The notes below the pieces were generated by a model. The model ran no database searches, was not told where the DNA came from, and saw only the letters and a list, made by a program, of their open reading frames with translations. Positions 41,614 through 51,378 of a stretch of 64,000 nt of DNA are shown piece by piece (within the stretch, counting starts at the first letter, position 1; each line of letters opens with the position of its first letter). Location of the stretch: assembly GCA_900318145.1 (NCBI GenBank), contig ONJM01000005.1, positions 60,237-124,236 on the forward strand, written 5' to 3'. Source of the DNA: an uncultured Eubacteriales bacterium. Lineage in GTDB: Bacteria > Bacillota > Clostridia > Christensenellales > Aristaeellaceae. The translations under genes were made by a program, and so were the position numbers.

Positions 41614-41832
41614 ATGGATTTTTTCAATAACGCGGTAAACGTTCTGCAGACGGTAGTGATTGCCCTTGGCGCCGGTCTCGGCATCTGGGGCGGTGTGAAC
41701 CTGATGGAGGGCTACGGCAACGACAACCCCGGCGCGAAGAGCCAGGGCATGAAGCAGCTCATGGCCGGCGGCGGCGTTGCCCTGATGGGCACCGTGCTGG
41801 TTCCGCTTCTGAGCGGCCTGTTCTCTGCCTGA
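41614..41832 (+). CDS. Maff2-family mobile-element protein
   Basis: The 72-residue protein has two hydrophobic segments (TVVIALGAGLGIWGGVNL and AGGGVALMGTVLVPLLSGL) with a short polar loop, the Maff2 pattern. It lies between VirD4 and VirB6-like genes, where other systems encode a TrbC/VirB2 pilin-like protein, so a structural membrane role is plausible. ATG 41614 has GGAGG eight bases upstream. Confidence 0.85.
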   Translation: MDFFNNAVNVLQTVVIALGAGLGIWGGVNLMEGYGNDNPGAKSQGMKQLMAGGGVALMGTVLVPLLSGLFSA

Positions 41833-41847
41833 TGCATTACGAGTTTC

Positions 41848-41877
41848 GGCAGGGCTTCCCTTTCCGGAAGCCCTGCC
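41848..41877 (+). other. Strong 12-bp hairpin before the VirB6-like gene
   Basis: GGCAGGGCTTCC (41848-41859) pairs perfectly with GGAAGCCCTGCC (41866-41877), right before the AGGAGG of the next gene. It lacks a T-tract, so it is more likely a stability or processing element than a terminator. Confidence 0.6.
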
Positions 41878-41895
41878 CTTGGAGGTGATCCCTGA

Positions 41896-42765
41896 TTGAA
41901 TTTCATATGGGATAAGATAACCGAATGGTTAAAGGGACTGCTGATCAGCGGCATCATGGGAAACCTGGAGGGCTTGTTTGACAGTGTGAACGAGAAGATC
42001 AATGAAGTTGCCGGAACGGTCGGCGCAACGCCGCAATCATGGAACGGCAGCGTGTTCAACATGATCAAAAGCCTGTCGGAAAATGTGATCGTTCCCATTG
42101 CCGGAATCATCCTGACTTTTGTGATGTGCTACGAACTGATCCAGATGGTCATAGACAAAAACAGCTTTCACGACTTTGAAACATTCATGTTTTTCAAATG
42201 GGTGTTCAAGACTTTTCTGGCTGTCCTAATCGTGACCAATACCTGGAATATCATCATGGGTATCTTCGATGTGGCCCATAACGTGGTAAATCAGGCGGCG
42301 GGTGTGATCGTATCGGAAGCCAGTCTGGATATCTCCAACGTGGTTACGGATATGGAAGCCAGCCTGCAGGCCATGGATATTGGTCCGCTCTTTGGACTGT
42401 GGTTCCAGACGCTGCTGGTCGGCATGATCTCATGGATTCTGTCCGTCTGCATTTTCATTATCGTGTACGGCAGAATGATCGAAGTCTATCTGGTGACTTC
42501 GCTGGGTCCGATCCCGCTGGCTACCATGGCAAACCATGAATGGGGGCATATGGGGCAGAATTATCTGCGCAGTTTGCTGGCACTGGCATTCCAGGCATTC
42601 CTGATCATTGTCTGCGTAGCGATTTACGCGGTGCTGGTTCAGACGATTTCCGTGGAAAGCGATGTGATTGCCGCAGTATGGACATGCATCGGATATTCCG
42701 TGCTGCTCTGCTTTACCCTGTTCAAGACCAGCAGCCTGTCAAAAGTTGTATTCGGCGCGCATTAG
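41896..42765 (+). CDS. VirB6/TrbL-like transfer membrane protein (CD1112 type)
   Basis: The 289-residue protein has about six membrane helices, a conserved N-terminal WDKITEWLKG region and ending CFTLFKTSSLSKVVFG. Homologues form the inner-membrane part of the conjugation channel. TTG 41896 is the likely start, with AGGAGGTGA eight to ten bases upstream; no in-frame ATG is nearer. It is followed by the PrgI gene 22 bp later. Confidence 0.85.
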   Translation: MNFIWDKITEWLKGLLISGIMGNLEGLFDSVNEKINEVAGTVGATPQSWNGSVFNMIKSLSENVIVPIAGIILTFVMCYELIQMVIDKNSFHDFETFMFFKWVFKTFLAVLIVTNTWNIIMGIFDVAHNVVNQAAGVIVSEASLDISNVVTDMEASLQAMDIGPLFGLWFQTLLVGMISWILSVCIFIIVYGRMIEVYLVTSLGPIPLATMANHEWGHMGQNYLRSLLALAFQAFLIIVCVAIYAVLVQTISVESDVIAAVWTCIGYSVLLCFTLFKTSSLSKVVFGAH

Positions 42766-42787
42766 CGCTGTGAAGGAGGTATGCGAT

Positions 42788-43171
42788 ATGGCATACGTAA
42801 CGGTTCCCAAAGACCTGTCAAAGGTCAAAACCAAATTCATTTTCAATCTGACAAAGCGTCAGGTTTTCTGCTTCGGATGCGGCATTCTGGTTGGACTGCC
42901 GCTTTTCTTTTTGGTACGGGGTTCTCTCCCGACCACCCTTTCCGCGCTGCTCATGATCATTGTCATGATGCCGTTTTTCCTGCTCGCCCTGTATGAGAAA
43001 AACGGAGAGCCGCTGGAAAAGTACATCGGGCATATCTGGCAGACGAAAGTCAAGCGGCCGAAAAAGCGGCCCTATCAGACACAAAACTTCTATGCCATGG
43101 TAACCAAACAGGCACAGATGGACCGGGAGGTAAGAGCAATTGTCAAAGGCAAAAAACAAAGAACGGCATAA
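42788..43171 (+). CDS. PrgI-family (VirB3-like) protein
   Basis: The 127-residue protein begins MAYVTVPKDLSKVKTKFI, then has two membrane segments (QVFCFGCGILVGLPLFFLVR; LSALLMIIVMMPFFLLALY) and a basic tail. PrgI proteins resemble VirB3 and work next to VirB4. AGGAGG lies about eight bases before ATG 42788. The VirB4 gene starts inside its end in another frame. Confidence 0.88.
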   Translation: MAYVTVPKDLSKVKTKFIFNLTKRQVFCFGCGILVGLPLFFLVRGSLPTTLSALLMIIVMMPFFLLALYEKNGEPLEKYIGHIWQTKVKRPKKRPYQTQNFYAMVTKQAQMDREVRAIVKGKKQRTA

Positions 43172-45566
43172 CAAGCCTGTCAAGCTGACCCGTGCGGAGA
43201 AAAAAGAGCTTGCGGCGATCGTCCAGAAGTACAAACAGAAAGGAAACGGTCCGCACAGCGCGCAGGAAACTATTCCGTATCAGCGTATGTGGCCGGACGG
43301 CCTGTGCGTCGTGGATGACTGCCATTATACGAAAACAATCCAGTTTGAGGATATCAACTACCAGCTGGCACAGGAAGATGATCAGCAGACGATTTTAAAC
43401 GGCTGGGGGAACTTCCTGAACTACTTCGATCCGTCGGTCAGCGTTCAGTTTTCTTTTCTGGATCTGTCCATCGGCCTGGAGGTTTTTGAACGCGGCATCA
43501 TGATCCCGCTGAAGGGCGACGAGTTTGACAGCAGCCGGGAAGAGCTGGCAAATCTGCTGAAAAGTCAGCTGGCAAAAGGCTGTAATGGTCAGACAAAAAC
43601 AAAATATATTACCTTCGGCGTGGACGCGGACAATTATAAATCCGCAAAGCTCCGGCTGGAACGGATTGAACTGCATATCCTGAACGACCTGAAGCATCTG
43701 GGCGTCCGAGCGTATTCCCTGAACGGGAAAGAGCGCCTTGCAATCATGCACGGCATGTTCCATATGGATACGCAGGAACCGTTCCGCTTTGAATGGCCCT
43801 GGCTGGTGCCCTCCGGTCTGTCCACAAAAGACTTCATCGCTCCCAGCAGCTTTGAATTCGGGGACGGAAGAATGTTCCGGATCGGCGAAAAGTATGCTTC
43901 GGTTTCTTTCCTGCAGATTCTGGCTCCGGAACTGGGCGACCGGATTCTGGCGGATTTCCTGGATATGGAAAGAAGTCTTGTGGTTTCCATGCATCTCAAG
44001 GCGCTGGATCAGGCGGATGTGATCAAGACGATCAAACGCCGGATTACCGATCTGGACAAAACAAAGATTGAGGAACAGAAAAAAGCCGTCCGCAGCGGAT
44101 ATGATATGGACATTATTCCCAGCGATCTGGCTACCTATGGCGCTGCGGCGAAAGACCTGCTCCAGGATCTGATGAATCACAATGAACGGATGTTTCAGTT
44201 CACTTTCATGATCATGAACACGGCGGACAGTAAGCGTCAGCTGAAAAATGTAATTGATCAGGCCAAAGCCATCGCTACACAGCATAACTGTTCCCTGATT
44301 CCGCTGGATTTTCAGCAGGAAGACGGCTTGATTGCCTGTCTGCCTCTGGGCAAGAATCCGATTCAGATCAGCCGGGAAATGACGACCAGCGCAACGGCGA
44401 TCATCATTCCGTTTACCACCCAGGAGCTGTTCCAGACGGAAGGTCGGCCGCTGTACTGCGGACTGAATGCGCTGAGCAACAATATCATCATGATCGACCG
44501 GCTGAATCAGAAAAACCCGAACGGCATCATTCTGGGCACCCCCGGCAGCGGTAAATCTTTCTGCGCGAAGCGGGAACTGATCAGCACTTTCCTGATGACC
44601 GACGACGATATCATGATCTGCGATCCGGAGGGTGAATACTATCCGGTCGTTCAGCGCTTCAAGGGACAGGTGATCCGGATTTCGCCCACGAGCACGGATT
44701 ACATCAATCCCATGGATCTGAACCTGAACTACAGTGACGATGATAACCCGCTTTCCCTGAAATCAGATTTCATCCTGTCCCTGTGTGAACTGGTCATCGG
44801 CGGCCGTGAGGGTCTGCAGCCGATTGAAAAAACGGTAATCGACCGTGCGGTACGGCAGGTTTATCAGCCGTTCATGAATGATCCGATTCCGGAGAAACTG
44901 CCGATTCTCGGAGATCTGTACAACGCGCTTCTAAACATGGAGGAAAAAGAAGCGCATCATATTGCAACGGCGTTGGAAATCTATGTTTCCGGTTCCCTGA
45001 ACCTGTTCAATCACCGGACAAACGTAGATATCAATAATCGTCTGGTCTGCTATGACATCAAGGAGCTGGGTAAGCAGCTGAAAAAGCTGGGTATGCTGAT
45101 CGTTCAGGATCAGGTCTGGGGCCGCGTGACGGCAAACCGGGAAGCCGGAAAGTATACCCGGTATTTTATCGATGAATTCCACCTGCTTCTGCGGGAAGAA
45201 CAGACAGCCATGTACAGCGTGGAGATCTGGAAACGCTTCCGGAAATGGGGCGGTATTCCGACTGGTATTACCCAGAACGTGAAAGACCTGCTGGCCAGCC
45301 GGGACATTGAGAATATTCTGGAAAACTCGGACTACATCGTCATGCTGAACCAGGCTCCGGGTGACCGGGAGGTGCTGGCGCAGAAACTGAACATCTCTCC
45401 GCATCAGCTGACGCACGTGACCGGCGTAGGTCCCGGCGAAGGTCTTCTGTGTTATGGAAGCGTCATCCTGCCTTTTGTGGATCACTTCCCGAAGGATATG
45501 GAACTCTACAAGATTATGTCCACAAAACCGTCGGATCGTATCGCGGAAGCGAAGAATCCTGCGTAA
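43140..45566 (+). CDS. VirB4-like conjugation ATPase
   Basis: The 808-residue ATPase energises the type IV secretion channel. It has Walker A GTPGSGKSF (about 466) after RLNQKNPNGIILG, Walker B FIDEFHLLL (about 677), and TQNVKDLL and ENSDYIVMLNQAPGDR at the end, as in VirB4/TraC-type proteins. The start is TTG 43140, 32 bp inside the PrgI gene, with GGGAGG nine bases upstream. Confidence 0.93.
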   Translation: MSKAKNKERHNKPVKLTRAEKKELAAIVQKYKQKGNGPHSAQETIPYQRMWPDGLCVVDDCHYTKTIQFEDINYQLAQEDDQQTILNGWGNFLNYFDPSVSVQFSFLDLSIGLEVFERGIMIPLKGDEFDSSREELANLLKSQLAKGCNGQTKTKYITFGVDADNYKSAKLRLERIELHILNDLKHLGVRAYSLNGKERLAIMHGMFHMDTQEPFRFEWPWLVPSGLSTKDFIAPSSFEFGDGRMFRIGEKYASVSFLQILAPELGDRILADFLDMERSLVVSMHLKALDQADVIKTIKRRITDLDKTKIEEQKKAVRSGYDMDIIPSDLATYGAAAKDLLQDLMNHNERMFQFTFMIMNTADSKRQLKNVIDQAKAIATQHNCSLIPLDFQQEDGLIACLPLGKNPIQISREMTTSATAIIIPFTTQELFQTEGRPLYCGLNALSNNIIMIDRLNQKNPNGIILGTPGSGKSFCAKRELISTFLMTDDDIMICDPEGEYYPVVQRFKGQVIRISPTSTDYINPMDLNLNYSDDDNPLSLKSDFILSLCELVIGGREGLQPIEKTVIDRAVRQVYQPFMNDPIPEKLPILGDLYNALLNMEEKEAHHIATALEIYVSGSLNLFNHRTNVDINNRLVCYDIKELGKQLKKLGMLIVQDQVWGRVTANREAGKYTRYFIDEFHLLLREEQTAMYSVEIWKRFRKWGGIPTGITQNVKDLLASRDIENILENSDYIVMLNQAPGDREVLAQKLNISPHQLTHVTGVGPGEGLLCYGSVILPFVDHFPKDMELYKIMSTKPSDRIAEAKNPA

Positions 45567-45582
45567 TCGGAGGGAAAAGTAT

Positions 45583-45804
45583 ATGAAGACAATGATCATT
45601 GTAGTGTTCACTTTACTGATTCTGATGTTCGTGATCATCCTCTACTGTTCTCTGGTTGTGGCGTCAAGGGAAGATGATCTGATGGAAAAGATGCATATCC
45701 AATGGATGAAGGATCATCCGGAGCTTCAGGTTGTTCCCAAAGAGGATGAACACAAAGAAGAGAAAAGAGATATGCCTTCTGAGACGGAGGTGCTGCCGCC
45801 GTGA
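45583..45804 (+). CDS. Small single-pass membrane protein
   Basis: The 73-residue protein has one N-terminal membrane helix (MIIVVFTLLILMFVIILYCSL) and a charged tail. It is not assigned to a family. Position between VirB4 and the cell-wall hydrolase genes suggests a transfer role. ATG 45583 has GGAGGG eight bases upstream; its stop overlaps the next start as GTGA. Confidence 0.65.
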   Translation: MKTMIIVVFTLLILMFVIILYCSLVVASREDDLMEKMHIQWMKDHPELQVVPKEDEHKEEKRDMPSETEVLPP

Positions 45805-47231
45805 AGGAAGACAAAAAGTCCCTGTCAGATTTCACTGTAAAGCCGGTTACAAAAGCTGTCAAAGAAGCGACTGAAAAGGAATTGTCAAAATATGAAGAGG
45901 ATAACACCGGACTGCAGGCGGTTCATACCGCCGAACAGTCCGGTTCCTCTGCATATCAGATGGGGAAACGCGCCTTTGAAGTTCGTCAGCATAAGAAAAA
46001 CGATTATGCTGTCAAAACCAAAGCGCCTGGTGAGAGTAATGCCATGTCCAAAGCCTATCAGAAAAAAGATATCCAGAAAGGTTACCGCGCTGCAAAGTCG
46101 GGCAGGAAAACAGGAAACAAGGCAGCGCGAAAAGCTGCCAGTGAAACGAAAGACGCGACAGAGAAAACTGCCGCTTTTTTTGTTCGGCACCGGCGCGGCT
46201 TTGTGTGGCTGGCGTTGGGAGCCATGCTGGTTTTCATCATTCAAGGTATCTCTGCCTGTTCTCCTCTGGTGGAATCGGCATTGCAGGCAGTTGTGATCGG
46301 CACTTATCCGGCATCGGAGGATGACGTCCGCGCTGCAGAACGGGTATATGCCAACAAGGAGAAAGAATTGAAGGATGAGATGGATCATTATGAACGGTAT
46401 CATCCGGGATATGATCACTATTCCGTGGAATATCAGGAGATCTGGCATGATCCGTATGCACTGATTGCGATCATTTCCGCCGTCAAGAACGGTGAAGAAT
46501 GGACGATTGACGACGCTATGCCGATCATCGAGAAATACTTCAAATGGCAGTACGTCAAAACCGAGACGATCACGACGGAAACGAAGTGGAAAACGGAGAT
46601 TGTGGACGGTGAGGAGGTCGATGTTCCGTATGAGGAAACCACCTGTACGGTTACACTGAAAAACAAAAACCTGTCCCATTCCCCGGTCTATACCATGAGC
46701 CATCAGCAAATGGGCATGTACGCCCTGTATATGGCGACCCACGGCAACATGGACGGTATTTTCCGCGGTCCGCACTGTTCGCAGCTGAAAGACCCGTATG
46801 TCTGGGATGTGCCTCAGGAATACATTGATGCAGATCCCAAGTTTGCCCTGTTGCTCGAGGAAGCCAATAAACGGATCGGATATCCGTATGTCTGGGGCGG
46901 CTATACGCCGGAAACCAGTTTTGACTGTTCCGGTTTTGTGTCCTGGGTATTCACTTCCACCGGAGTCCGGAACATCGGCCATGCTGGCGCGACCGGCCTG
47001 TATAACATGAGCCGTCATATCAGCGAAGCGGAAGCCCTGCCGGGAGATGTGGTTTTCTTCACCCATACGCTGGGCGAAGGTGAAGACGGAAACGACGGAA
47101 TTACCCATTGCGGACTGTATGTCGGCAACGGGATGATGATCCATTGCGGAAATCCCTGCGGGTATCAGGATATTCACAGTTCTTATTACAACAACAAGAT
47201 TGCAGGATTCGGGAGATTGTACGAAAGATGA
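45801..47231 (+). CDS. NlpC/P60 cell-wall hydrolase (CD1108-like)
   Basis: The 476-residue protein has a basic, disordered N-terminus, a membrane helix near 130-155 (RGFVWLALGAMLVFIIQGIS), a central helical part, and a C-terminal NlpC/P60 domain with catalytic Cys375 (SFDCSGFVSW) and His near 435 (ITHCGLYVGNG). It would cut peptidoglycan at the transfer channel. GTG 45801 overlaps the preceding gene; GGAGGTG precedes it. Confidence 0.9.
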   Translation: MKEDKKSLSDFTVKPVTKAVKEATEKELSKYEEDNTGLQAVHTAEQSGSSAYQMGKRAFEVRQHKKNDYAVKTKAPGESNAMSKAYQKKDIQKGYRAAKSGRKTGNKAARKAASETKDATEKTAAFFVRHRRGFVWLALGAMLVFIIQGISACSPLVESALQAVVIGTYPASEDDVRAAERVYANKEKELKDEMDHYERYHPGYDHYSVEYQEIWHDPYALIAIISAVKNGEEWTIDDAMPIIEKYFKWQYVKTETITTETKWKTEIVDGEEVDVPYEETTCTVTLKNKNLSHSPVYTMSHQQMGMYALYMATHGNMDGIFRGPHCSQLKDPYVWDVPQEYIDADPKFALLLEEANKRIGYPYVWGGYTPETSFDCSGFVSWVFTSTGVRNIGHAGATGLYNMSRHISEAEALPGDVVFFTHTLGEGEDGNDGITHCGLYVGNGMMIHCGNPCGYQDIHSSYYNNKIAGFGRLYER

Positions 47232-47533
47232 GCAGAAGAAACGAAACCAATGCTGAACGGCTGGCCAGGCACCGCATTGATCTGGAGCGCTGCCTGGAAA
47301 ACCGAAAAAAACTGAATGAACGGATTGCCCGTTTGGAAGAACGGATCACGCAGGAAGAAAACCAGGAATATCTGGCGATCATTCACAGCGAATCCATTAC
47401 CCTGGAAGATCTGCGGCGGATGATTCATGATCCGATACCGCAGGGAACAAATAAAGTGCCTGCCCATATGGCGCAGATGAATATGAAGGAGATTCAAGAC
47501 AATGAAACTGAAGATGAATCGGAAAACGCTTAA
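47228..47533 (+). CDS. DUF4315-family protein
   Basis: The 101-residue protein is helical and charged, with a coiled-coil stretch (RLARHRIDLERCLENRKKLN; RIARLEERITQEENQEYLAI). It belongs to DUF4315, found only in ICEs of this type, and lies between the cell-wall hydrolase and DUF4366 genes. Role unknown. Start ATG 47228 overlaps the preceding stop (ATGA); its end overlaps the next gene by 32 bp. Confidence 0.78.
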   Translation: MSRRNETNAERLARHRIDLERCLENRKKLNERIARLEERITQEENQEYLAIIHSESITLEDLRRMIHDPIPQGTNKVPAHMAQMNMKEIQDNETEDESENA

Positions 47534-49220
47534 CTCGATTGCTATTGGCATTATGGCCCTGCTGACAGTCCTGATGCTGATTCTTGGTGGCTTCTTGCGG
47601 CTTGATACTGCCGGAGCGGAAACCGAGCTTGAGGTGACGGACATTGATTCTGATGAAATCGGATTGAACGAGGAAATCGAACCGGCAGAAGATACATCGT
47701 ATGAATCGGAGGATGAACCGGACGAATCCTACGAAGAGCCGGCAGATCCAACGGAAGCTCCGATTGAAGATCCAACGGAAGCGCCGACCGAGGAACCGGC
47801 AACAGAACCGGCCGAGGAGCCTACGGAAGAACCGACCACTGAACCGACAGATACTCCCGTGCAGCCTACGCCGGTGATCATGGATCAGTTATTCAAAATC
47901 GAAATCGTTGCCCCGAAGAACTGGACAAATGACAAAACCCGGAAAGTCAGGGTCAAAGTATGGCAGCTTACGGATGAGACCTGGGCCAGAGCGCAATACA
48001 AGCTGGACAACGGGGACTGGGCTGTGATTAAAGAAAAGTTCACACTGTTGGACGGTTATTATTATGTGGATCTTGAACTGACGGACAACTGCCTGCTGAC
48101 AGTGCGGCTGAACATCGAAAGCGGCGTCTTCATGGATGAAAAAAAGGAGATCCGGATCTTTGACCGTACAGCTCCGATCGTCACAGCCGGTTTCAATGAT
48201 ACCCTCCTTCATGTAGAAGCGCTGGACGATCTGTCCGGCACTGCCGGTGCGCAGGTGAACGGCCTGCTGTTCACAACGCTGGAAAACGGGAAACTGGATG
48301 TACGGATGGAAGATGTCCTGCTGACCTATAAACAGCTGGCGATCCGGGCTTACGACTATGCCGGGAATTTCAGCGATCCGGTTGTGCTGGATAATCCCTA
48401 TTATGTTTCGGTTACCCCAACGCCGAAACCGACGCAGAAACCTACAGCAAAACCAACAGAAAAGCCCACGACCAAACCCACCAAAAAACCGACAAGCACA
48501 AGTACAGCCACGGAAGAACCCGAAGCAACGCGGGAACCGGTCACGGTTGCGACGGCAACGCCGGTACCCGAAAACACCCAGTATCCGTATCCCTATCAGG
48601 TTCCATATCAAACCGCAGAGCCGGTGGTGATCGTGATCACGCCGGAACCGGTAGTTACCCCGGAACCAGAAGTCCGGACGGAATATGTGCCGATTGGTCC
48701 CGGTCAGCCCTTTACCAGCGGCGGGAATATGCAGACCCTGGATGTGCTGTATTCTGCGGCAACCAACAAACAGTTCATCACCGTGCAGTCCCGGAACGGC
48801 CAGACCTATTACCTGGTCATTGATTATGACAAGCCGATTGATGAAGAGAATGAACTGTATGAGACCTATTTTCTGAACCTGGTGGATGACCGGGATCTTA
48901 TGAGCGTTCTTTCCGAAGAGGAAATTGTTCCGACGCCGACTCCGGAAATCATCTATGTGACACCTGAACCGACTTCCATGCCCCTGCCGACATCGCCTCC
49001 GACGGCGGAACCGGAGAAGCCGGAAAAACAGGGCATGAATCAGACGAGTCTCCTGGCTTTGCTGGTACTTCTCCTCGCGGGCGGTGGCGCGGCATTCTTC
49101 TTCATGAAAAAGAAGAAGGGTAATGTCCCGGCCAACCGGATGCTGGATGAATCCAGCTTTGATGACGATGAGGACGAAGAAGAGGAAGAATCCGACGAGG
49201 AGGACGGCGGCAATGAGTAA
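47502..49220 (+). CDS. DUF4366-type large extracytoplasmic membrane protein
   Basis: The 572-residue protein has an N-terminal membrane helix (SIAIGIMALLTVLMLILGGF), a Glu-Pro-Thr-rich segment (about 60-125), an Ig-like folded part near 130-300, a second Thr/Pro/Lys-rich linker (about 305-390), the DUF4366 domain and a C-terminal helix followed by an acidic tail. The arrangement suggests a long surface stalk of the transfer apparatus. The first methionine codon (47502) is used; topoisomerase III starts at 49213, inside its end. Confidence 0.82.
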   Translation: MKLKMNRKTLNSIAIGIMALLTVLMLILGGFLRLDTAGAETELEVTDIDSDEIGLNEEIEPAEDTSYESEDEPDESYEEPADPTEAPIEDPTEAPTEEPATEPAEEPTEEPTTEPTDTPVQPTPVIMDQLFKIEIVAPKNWTNDKTRKVRVKVWQLTDETWARAQYKLDNGDWAVIKEKFTLLDGYYYVDLELTDNCLLTVRLNIESGVFMDEKKEIRIFDRTAPIVTAGFNDTLLHVEALDDLSGTAGAQVNGLLFTTLENGKLDVRMEDVLLTYKQLAIRAYDYAGNFSDPVVLDNPYYVSVTPTPKPTQKPTAKPTEKPTTKPTKKPTSTSTATEEPEATREPVTVATATPVPENTQYPYPYQVPYQTAEPVVIVITPEPVVTPEPEVRTEYVPIGPGQPFTSGGNMQTLDVLYSAATNKQFITVQSRNGQTYYLVIDYDKPIDEENELYETYFLNLVDDRDLMSVLSEEEIVPTPTPEIIYVTPEPTSMPLPTSPPTAEPEKPEKQGMNQTSLLALLVLLLAGGGAAFFFMKKKKGNVPANRMLDESSFDDDEDEEEEESDEEDGGNE

Positions 49221-51378
49221 GGAGGCAAATCGGATCTGGACGCCGCATAAACTGATCATAGCGGAAAAACCTTCTGTGGCCCGGACAATTGCGGAAGTGC
49301 TGGGAGTGAGCCAACAGGATGATCCGAAGCATATTCGGTATCTGTTCAATGATGAATGGATTATCAGCTGGTGCATCGGGCATCTGGTGGAACTGGCCAT
49401 GCCGCAGGATTATGACAAACGGTACGAAAAATGGCGGGGAGAGGATCTTCCGATCCTCCCCCAACCATGGAAGTACACCATCACAAAGAAAACAAAGGAT
49501 CAGTTTGAGATGCTTTCCTTCCTGCTGACTCATGAAAAAGTGACGGAAGTGGTTTGCGCAACGGATGCCGGACGCGAGGGCGAGCTGATCTTCCGTCTGG
49601 TCTATCATCAGTGTGGCAGTGATAAACCGGTAAAGCGCCTTTGGATCTCTTCCCTGGAGGAAAGCGCGATCCGAGACGGGATGAACCATCTCCGGGACAG
49701 CAGCGATTTCGATCTGCTTTATGAAGCGGCGCTTTGTCGCCAGAAAGCGGACTGGCTGGTAGGGATCAACGCCAGTCGGACCTTTTCCCTGATCTATTCC
49801 CAGACGATGAATATCGGGCGTGTCATGACGCCGACCCTGTTTCTGGTGACGGAACGGGAAAACGCAATCGCGAGATTCAAGCCGGAAAAGTTCTATACAG
49901 TGCAGCTTAGCTGCGGTTTCCCGGCTTCTGGTGAAAGGCTGAAAGATCCGGAAGAAGCAAAACGGATTGCAGCAGCCTGTTCCATGAAAACCGCCCGGGT
50001 TTTGAAGGTGGAACGCCGTGAAAAGAAGGAAAACCCGCCGAAACTGTATGATCTGACCACGCTACAGCGGGACGCGAACCGGATTTTCGGTTTTACGGCG
50101 CAGCAGACGTTGGATTATGCCCAGGCGCTGTATGAAAAGAAACTGATCACTTATCCCAGGACGGACAGCCAGTACCTGACGGACGATATGGAGGAAAGTA
50201 TCGCAGGCCTTGTACCGCTGGTGGCGAATTGTTTTCCGTATATCAGCGGTATGGCGATTACCACAGATGTCCGGCAGGTGATCAACAGCGAAAAAGTGAC
50301 AGATCATCACGCGATCATTCCCACAAAAGCAATGACGACCCTGCCCTGGGGAGACATTCCGGCGCAGGAAAAGGTTTTGCTCAGCCTGATTTGCAATCGC
50401 CTGATCTGCGCAACCAGCGCGCCGCATGAGTATTCTGAAACTGAAGTGGTCGTGGAATGTGAAGGCCATTACTTTACCGGAAAAGGAAAATCCGAAGTAC
50501 AGGTTGGCTGGAAACTACCTCATGAGCTTTTCATGAACAGCATGAAACAGAAAAATGAAGAAAGTGAAGATCCTCAAAAAGAAAGAGTCTACAACATTCA
50601 GGAGGTTCAGCCGGGGCAGAGGATCTATCCTTGCCTTTCCTCAGTAAAAGAAGGAGAAACCACACCGCCGAAGCATTTCACAGAGGACACTTTGCTGGCT
50701 GCGATGGAAAATGCCGGCACGGAAGGACTGCCGGAAGACGCGGAGCGCAGGGGCCTTGGGACGCCCGCAACCCGCGCGGGCATTCTCGAAAAACTGGTGC
50801 AGGCAGAAATGCTGGAGAGAAAAGGCGCTGGGAAACAGCGTGAATTATTTCCGACGGATAAAGGAAAAATGGTGATCGCGGCAGTTCCAGCCCTGCTGAA
50901 ACATCCGATCCTGACAACAGAGTGGGAGGTAAAGCTAAAGGAAATCGAGCACGGTAACGAAAAACCCGAAGTCTTTCTGGAAGACATCGAAAAGCTGATT
51001 GGCCGGGTTATGAGAATGGATCATCCCGAAGGGTGTGAAATGTATCTGGCCAACAAAGATAAGGTTGGCGTTTGCCCTTCCTGCGGTGCGCCGGTGATCG
51101 AACATTCCGAAGGATTCTTTTGTGAAAACCGGCTGTGCCGTTTTGCGATCTGGAAAGACAACCGCTTTTTCACCAGTAAAAAGAAAAAAGTCACTTGGAA
51201 TCTGGTGACGATTCTGCTGAAAGAAAAAATGGTCGAAGCGACAGATCTTTATTCTCCCAAAACCGGAAAAACCTATTCCGCAACCATCGTGCTGGAAACA
51301 GATGAGGAAGGCCGTTCCCGCTTCAAGCTGATCTATCAGGGAAAAGAACGGAAGCCGAAGGGGGTGATGACGTCATGA
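49213..51378 (+). CDS. topB: DNA topoisomerase III (type IA)
   Basis: The 721-residue enzyme has the TOPRIM start LIIAEKPSVARTIAEVLG, the acid motif CATDAGREGELIFRL near 115, the catalytic tyrosine in KLITYPRTDSQYL near 312, and a C-terminal zinc ribbon-like CPSCG...CENRLCRF. It would relax or unlink single-stranded DNA during conjugal transfer. ATG 49213 has GGAGG nine bases upstream inside the previous gene; an upstream in-frame start at 49123 is not needed. It overlaps the DUF4316-like gene by four bases. Confidence 0.94.
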   Translation: MSKEANRIWTPHKLIIAEKPSVARTIAEVLGVSQQDDPKHIRYLFNDEWIISWCIGHLVELAMPQDYDKRYEKWRGEDLPILPQPWKYTITKKTKDQFEMLSFLLTHEKVTEVVCATDAGREGELIFRLVYHQCGSDKPVKRLWISSLEESAIRDGMNHLRDSSDFDLLYEAALCRQKADWLVGINASRTFSLIYSQTMNIGRVMTPTLFLVTERENAIARFKPEKFYTVQLSCGFPASGERLKDPEEAKRIAAACSMKTARVLKVERREKKENPPKLYDLTTLQRDANRIFGFTAQQTLDYAQALYEKKLITYPRTDSQYLTDDMEESIAGLVPLVANCFPYISGMAITTDVRQVINSEKVTDHHAIIPTKAMTTLPWGDIPAQEKVLLSLICNRLICATSAPHEYSETEVVVECEGHYFTGKGKSEVQVGWKLPHELFMNSMKQKNEESEDPQKERVYNIQEVQPGQRIYPCLSSVKEGETTPPKHFTEDTLLAAMENAGTEGLPEDAERRGLGTPATRAGILEKLVQAEMLERKGAGKQRELFPTDKGKMVIAAVPALLKHPILTTEWEVKLKEIEHGNEKPEVFLEDIEKLIGRVMRMDHPEGCEMYLANKDKVGVCPSCGAPVIEHSEGFFCENRLCRFAIWKDNRFFTSKKKKVTWNLVTILLKEKMVEATDLYSPKTGKTYSATIVLETDEEGRSRFKLIYQGKERKPKGVMTS